A stretch of 23,543 nt of DNA from the NCBI GenBank assembly GCA_032988165.1, contig JANTQF010000459.1, positions 1 through 23,543 on the forward strand, written 5' to 3'. Below the pieces are notes generated by a model, which saw nothing but the letters and a program-made list of their open reading frames with translations, was not told the origin of the DNA and made no database searches. Made by a program: the position numbers and the translations under genes. Shown here one piece after another: positions 20,344 to 23,543 of this stretch. Position 1 is the first letter of the stretch, and the number at the start of each line of letters is the position of its first letter. This DNA is from Emmonsiellopsis sp. PD_33 (Eukaryota > Ascomycota > Eurotiomycetes > Onygenales > Ajellomycetaceae).

Positions 20344-21383
20344 GTTTGGTGGTGTGATTTCTTGTGGGTGACGGTGTTTTGATAAGGGAGTATTTATTGT
20401 TGCTCTGCTCTTTGCAAGTTCCTTGTGCTGTAGTTATGGAAATAAAGTTGAAGTTGGGGAGCCTTTTCTTTTTTTTTCTCGTTGGAAGTTGAACATGACA
20501 GGGAACCTCGGCTGATAAAGCTACGGGCTTTTAGTGGGCGAAACTAAGGAAAGCATGGACGGCTGTCACTAAATTAAGCGAGCAGTTCGAAGCACCCATC
20601 CATCCATGATCCCCCTCCTGCTCAGGACAACCGGCGGCAACGATGCAAAAGATTCATGTCGCTCAGGACTTGAGATTCGAGAATCAACCGCTCTGCGAAC
20701 CCTCTCGTCTATGCACCGGAGATCATGGCTGGTGCTCTGTCGCTTTATCATCGCCTGTCTAGCATAACTCACTAGTTCAAGACCTAATAAGTCGTAATAA
20801 CCACACCATACACCCATCGAAATAAACACCCCTCCCTCCCCCTCCCTGTGTCCTCGCCCCGCCTATTCATCCAAGCAACGAATGCAAACCCCATGCAATA
20901 TTATGCAAGGAGACAATTAGTAGCCCCAAATGCATGCCTGGACATACATTAACTTACATCTTGCATCGTTCATCTCAATGCCCATCCCCATGCCATGCCC
21001 ATGCCATGGCCATGAATCATGGATACTAGTAGTCGTATCCAAATCATTCTGTGTGATGTCTTGAAATCTCCCCTCCTTCCCTCCCACCATCCCATGATAT
21101 GTCTGCTAATAAGTTCCATACACCCAAGGGATTAAATTTTAAGCCTTCAATTCTTTTCGCCAGATCATCAGCGTTTCATCCACCAGGCAAAATCGACCCA
21201 TTCCCATCAACCCAATCCAATCAGAGAGTGGGAAATACATGCGAACAAGCGGGGTGTTTCCTCTCCTTTGAGATTTGCCAGCTGGCAGTTTCGTTCATGC
21301 ATATCCAGGGCGCGTTGGGCGGTTTGGGACGTGCAGGTTGGGGCGGCGAATGGGAGCAGGCCGTTCTTGGCGCTATTCGAGAT

Positions 21384-21391
21384 TCACGTGA
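21384..21391. promoter_or_regulatory. TCACGTGA palindrome (E-box)
   Basis: A perfect 8-bp palindrome with a CACGTG core, the site type bound by fungal bHLH factors such as Cbf1-like proteins. No gene start lies nearby in the window, so its role is uncertain. Confidence 0.3.
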
Positions 21392-21835
21392 CTGGGAATA
21401 TGTCGCCGCTTTAACTAACCGAATTAACGTGATTCACCACCCAACGAACATCCCCACCCAATGAACATCAAATTCCGCCGCGAATGGCCGTACATTTTTG
21501 ACAATTTCTCAACAACACAATTAAATATTCATATTAAAAATTAAACATTAAAAATACATGCAGGATATTACATAGAAAACTGTATGATTAATCCAAAAAA
21601 TGATTATTGGGCCTTAGACAGCAGCTGAAACAAGAGGTGGGTGGATTTGAAATAGGTGAACAATTTGAGACTGAGGTAGTAGGAAATAGTAAAGGAGTGA
21701 TGAGATCTTACTTGGGGGGATCCATATCAATATTATTACTGTTTTGGGAAGGTTGTATAGGATGTGGAGGGTTGATTGAGGCTGTAGTTGCACATTTTGA
21801 AGGTCATTTTAGCTGCAGGCTGCTCACCTCCCTGT

Positions 21836-23100
21836 TTAAGCATGCCTGTAGGCATTTTGTAGTATATTCTTCCTTCTCTTTTTGCTGCTGCAGGCACTTA
21901 GCAGTTCATATCTCAATATCAAGCTAGCATTTAATAGCTCTTGTAGCTTTTTCATCCTCATAGCACTGAGTGGCCTCTCTACAGGCTTACTCACATTGAG
22001 ATCTCTGTTCTGTGGTGGCAATCTCCTTCTACTCCTTCAAAATCACCTACTGCAGGTAGACCTTGTCCTTATAGGCTTATTCATTAGTTTTCTCAGTCTC
22101 TATGGTAGCTTTCCTCTCTCTAGCAGCTTGAACTTTGAACAGCAAGAAGAACTAGGCTATAAAGAGATTAATTAAGTTAAATAACCCCATTCAATTGTCA
22201 TGCTTTCATCATTTTCATTCATAGTTTAGAGCATTCTGAAGATTTTAATTCTTTATAGTAAGAATCTCTCTCTCAAGTGTCATTCTCTCCCCACTATGAA
22301 TAAGTCATTAAGTGTTATAGGAAAGTTAATGTTGTGCACAGGTAACACACTTCATAAGGCCTCTTTACTCCCATATAGTTGTAGGAGTTAGATGAGTGAG
22401 CTCTGCAGGCATTTATGGGTGCTGTTGAATTTTATTAAGGATGTGCCCAGGATTAATAGGGTAGATGCTAGTAATAGTAAATTCAGCAGCTATATTTATA
22501 GGTATAATAACTTCCTCCCATGCTACCTTGAATAAATGCCAGAAATTACACTTCATCATATAGATAAGGTCAAATATAGTGCAAATGTTCTCATTCAATT
22601 GTGTTGAATAGGCCTTTACTAGTAGTCCAAATATTTCAACATCTAGTAGTTGTAAATGGTGTGTAGAGTGGGGAGGAAGGACTACAAGTAAAATATAATT
22701 CTACTTAATATAATTAATGAATCTCATGTTGATATGAGAAGAATGGCCATCTAATATAAGAAGCCACTACCTGTGGCCTGCTTTGACCTTTATATGGTAG
22801 TTAAACACATCTATTAATTATTTTAACCCATATTCATCACTGCTCCATTCATTCTCTGAAGCAGCAAAGTAGGCCTGATTCTTTTTACTATCAAAATCCT
22901 CTAGTCAAGTATCTTGTATATCCCTTAATTCCCCCTTATATATGAGAGTAGGTAGGATTACAGTTCTATCAGTGCAGATCACTGTAAGTAAAGATATGAA
23001 CTTATAGCTTCCATCCTGACTGGCACCAATTATCTACCCTGATTTTAGAGATTTAATAGAGATGATTCACTTGATTGTTTATATGAGGCCAAGAATAAAG
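21836..23100 (-). pseudogene. decayed Fot1/pogo-family (DDE_1) transposase
   Basis: One minus-strand frame runs unshifted from about 23040 to 22413 with about five stops. It shows GASQDGSYKFISLL, the first acidic residue in VICTD (codon 22970-22968), then LPTLIYKG, then LLILDGHSSH (Asp codon 22751-22749), LPPHSTHHLQLLDVEIFG (Asp codon 22643-22641), and WEEVIIPINIAAEF followed by IYPINPGHIL. These are the landmarks of DDE_1 transposases. Exactly 35 residues separate the second and third Asp, the DD35D spacing known for Fot1-like elements; the first and second are separated by 72. The stops are in-frame TGA, TAA and TAG, and transitions could explain them. Further on, in another frame (22021-21836), a Leu/Lys-rich stretch with SSKKRRK resembles the usual basic C-terminus. 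The N-terminal DNA-binding part is not recognisable beyond about 23100, where GGATGG-rich sequence begins. The copy is non-functional. Confidence 0.85.
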
Positions 23101-23267
23101 CTGCTGCTGGGATGGAATGGAACAGGATGGGAAACTATCTCTATATATTTATTCTATAGATATTAATCCCATCTCATCTCATACTGAAATGTGTGCTCCC
23201 ATGTCCTATCTCATAATCAAATTAAAATCCTATGTTCTATTTCATTGCATGAATGGTTCTCCTATGT

Positions 23268-23313
23268 CCCATCCCATCCTGTCCTATAAATAGATAGGAT
23301 GGGATGGGATGGG
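23268..23313. repeat. imperfect inverted repeat (20-bp arms)
   Basis: Arms 23268-23287 (CCCATCCCATCCTGTCCTAT) and 23294-23313 pair at 18 of 20 positions with a 6-base loop; both mismatches are transitions. Related GGATGG sequence occurs at 23108-23131, on the far side of a 135-bp spacer. It may be the end of a small inserted element or a simple-sequence expansion. Confidence 0.7.
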
Positions 23314-23350
23314 AAGGGAAATCCCAGATGCAATAATAAACCATATATAG

Positions 23351-23379
23351 TTATTATTATTATTATTATTATTATTATT
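23351..23379. repeat. TTA microsatellite
   Basis: About 9.7 perfect TTA units inside the right relic block, just beyond the GGGATGG hairpin. Confidence 0.9.
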
Positions 23380-23543
23380 CTTCATTTAAGGTGTATGGCA
23401 GTCAGTGACTATGATGCCTACCTAAGTATAAACTTAGGATTTTCTAGCTCAAACTATCTAGTATACAGGCCCAATTTATAACTTGCAATAACAGGATTCC
23501 AGCCCAGAATAAAAAAGCTATCAAAACTGCATTTTTTATAAAC

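Larger units (their letters stand above)
19471..21490. other. 2-kb intergenic region, no supported gene
   Basis: Open frames of 61-160 codons occur (for example 19472-19954 minus and 21099-21464 plus), but none shows a domain, a convincing splice partner or coherent composition. Notable contents are a C13 run at 19903-19915, a GC-rich self-complementary stretch at 20229-20343, CATGCC/CCATGC short repeats near 20980-21015, and a TCACGTGA palindrome at 21384-21391. The last CpG before the right relic block is at 21489-21490. Confidence 0.45.
21491..23543. mobile_element. CpG-free relic block containing a Fot1/pogo-type element
   Basis: No CpG is seen from 21491 to the end of the window, about 2 kb. 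The block carries a decayed transposase on the minus strand (21836-23100), a GGGATGG-rich hairpin region and a TTA microsatellite. The terminal inverted repeats and TA target duplication expected of this family could not be located by eye, so the ends are set by the CpG boundary and the window edge. Confidence 0.7.

Noticed and set aside
20206..20345. Possible tRNA or C/D-box snoRNA (a GTGATGA at 20206-20212 and a GGTTCG on the minus strand near 20300)
   Set aside because: No D-box (CTGA) lies at a suitable distance. No acceptor stem, anticodon arm or proper T-arm can be folded around the GGTTCG.
21099..21464. Plus-strand 121-codon frame next to the right relic block
   Set aside because: There is no domain, no coherent composition and no splice partner. 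It contains the CACGTG palindrome and is more likely non-coding.

Overview
The window looks like part of a filamentous ascomycete (Pezizomycotina) genome, probably near the Eurotiales. Reasons: two long intron-poor genes, each with a single 62-63 nt intron with fungal-type splice signals; pyrimidine-rich upstream regions; and a gene-bearing island set between transposon relics that have lost their CpG dinucleotides. The genus cannot be fixed from the sequence alone.

Layout. (1) Positions 1-7839 are an AT-rich, gene-free block of decayed mobile DNA. By eye it contains one CpG (1165-1166). It holds a fossil coding frame resembling a large fungal transposase (about 2700-3320, + strand), several families of minisatellite and duplicated segments (4995-7468), and pieces that may come from an LTR retrotransposon. 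(2) Positions 7840-21490 are a CpG-containing island of about 13.7 kb with two genes, both on the minus strand. Gene A (8014-10317, 746 aa after splicing) is an unrecognised, largely disordered protein with a central coiled coil and an Arg/Gly/Pro/Tyr-rich tail made by its second exon. Gene B (13435-18851, 1784 aa after splicing) has an N-terminal CBM48/AMPK-beta-like glycogen-binding fold, then about 1480 residues of Pro/Glu/Ala/Val-rich acidic disorder, an Ala/Val-rich hydrophobic segment and a short hydrophobic-basic C-terminal tail. Between and beside the genes are about 3.1 kb and 2.6 kb of non-coding DNA rich in microsatellites and homopolymer tracts. (3) Positions 21491-23543 are a second CpG-free block. 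It carries a decayed Fot1/pogo-type DDE transposase on the minus strand in which the DD35D catalytic spacing can still be read, next to a hairpin and a TTA microsatellite.

How the parts relate. The genes are not visibly in one pathway. The strongest large-scale signal is the abrupt change of CpG content at both island edges, as expected if repeats were mutated by a CpG-directed process (RIP-like, or deamination of methylated C) that spared the gene island. Both gene models depend on splices inferred here: each splice keeps the reading frame exactly, and in gene B it completes the carbohydrate-binding fold, which supports the models strongly. No tRNA, rRNA, CRISPR or bacterial-type feature was seen. 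I see no convincing new multi-gene system; the most unusual single object is gene B.
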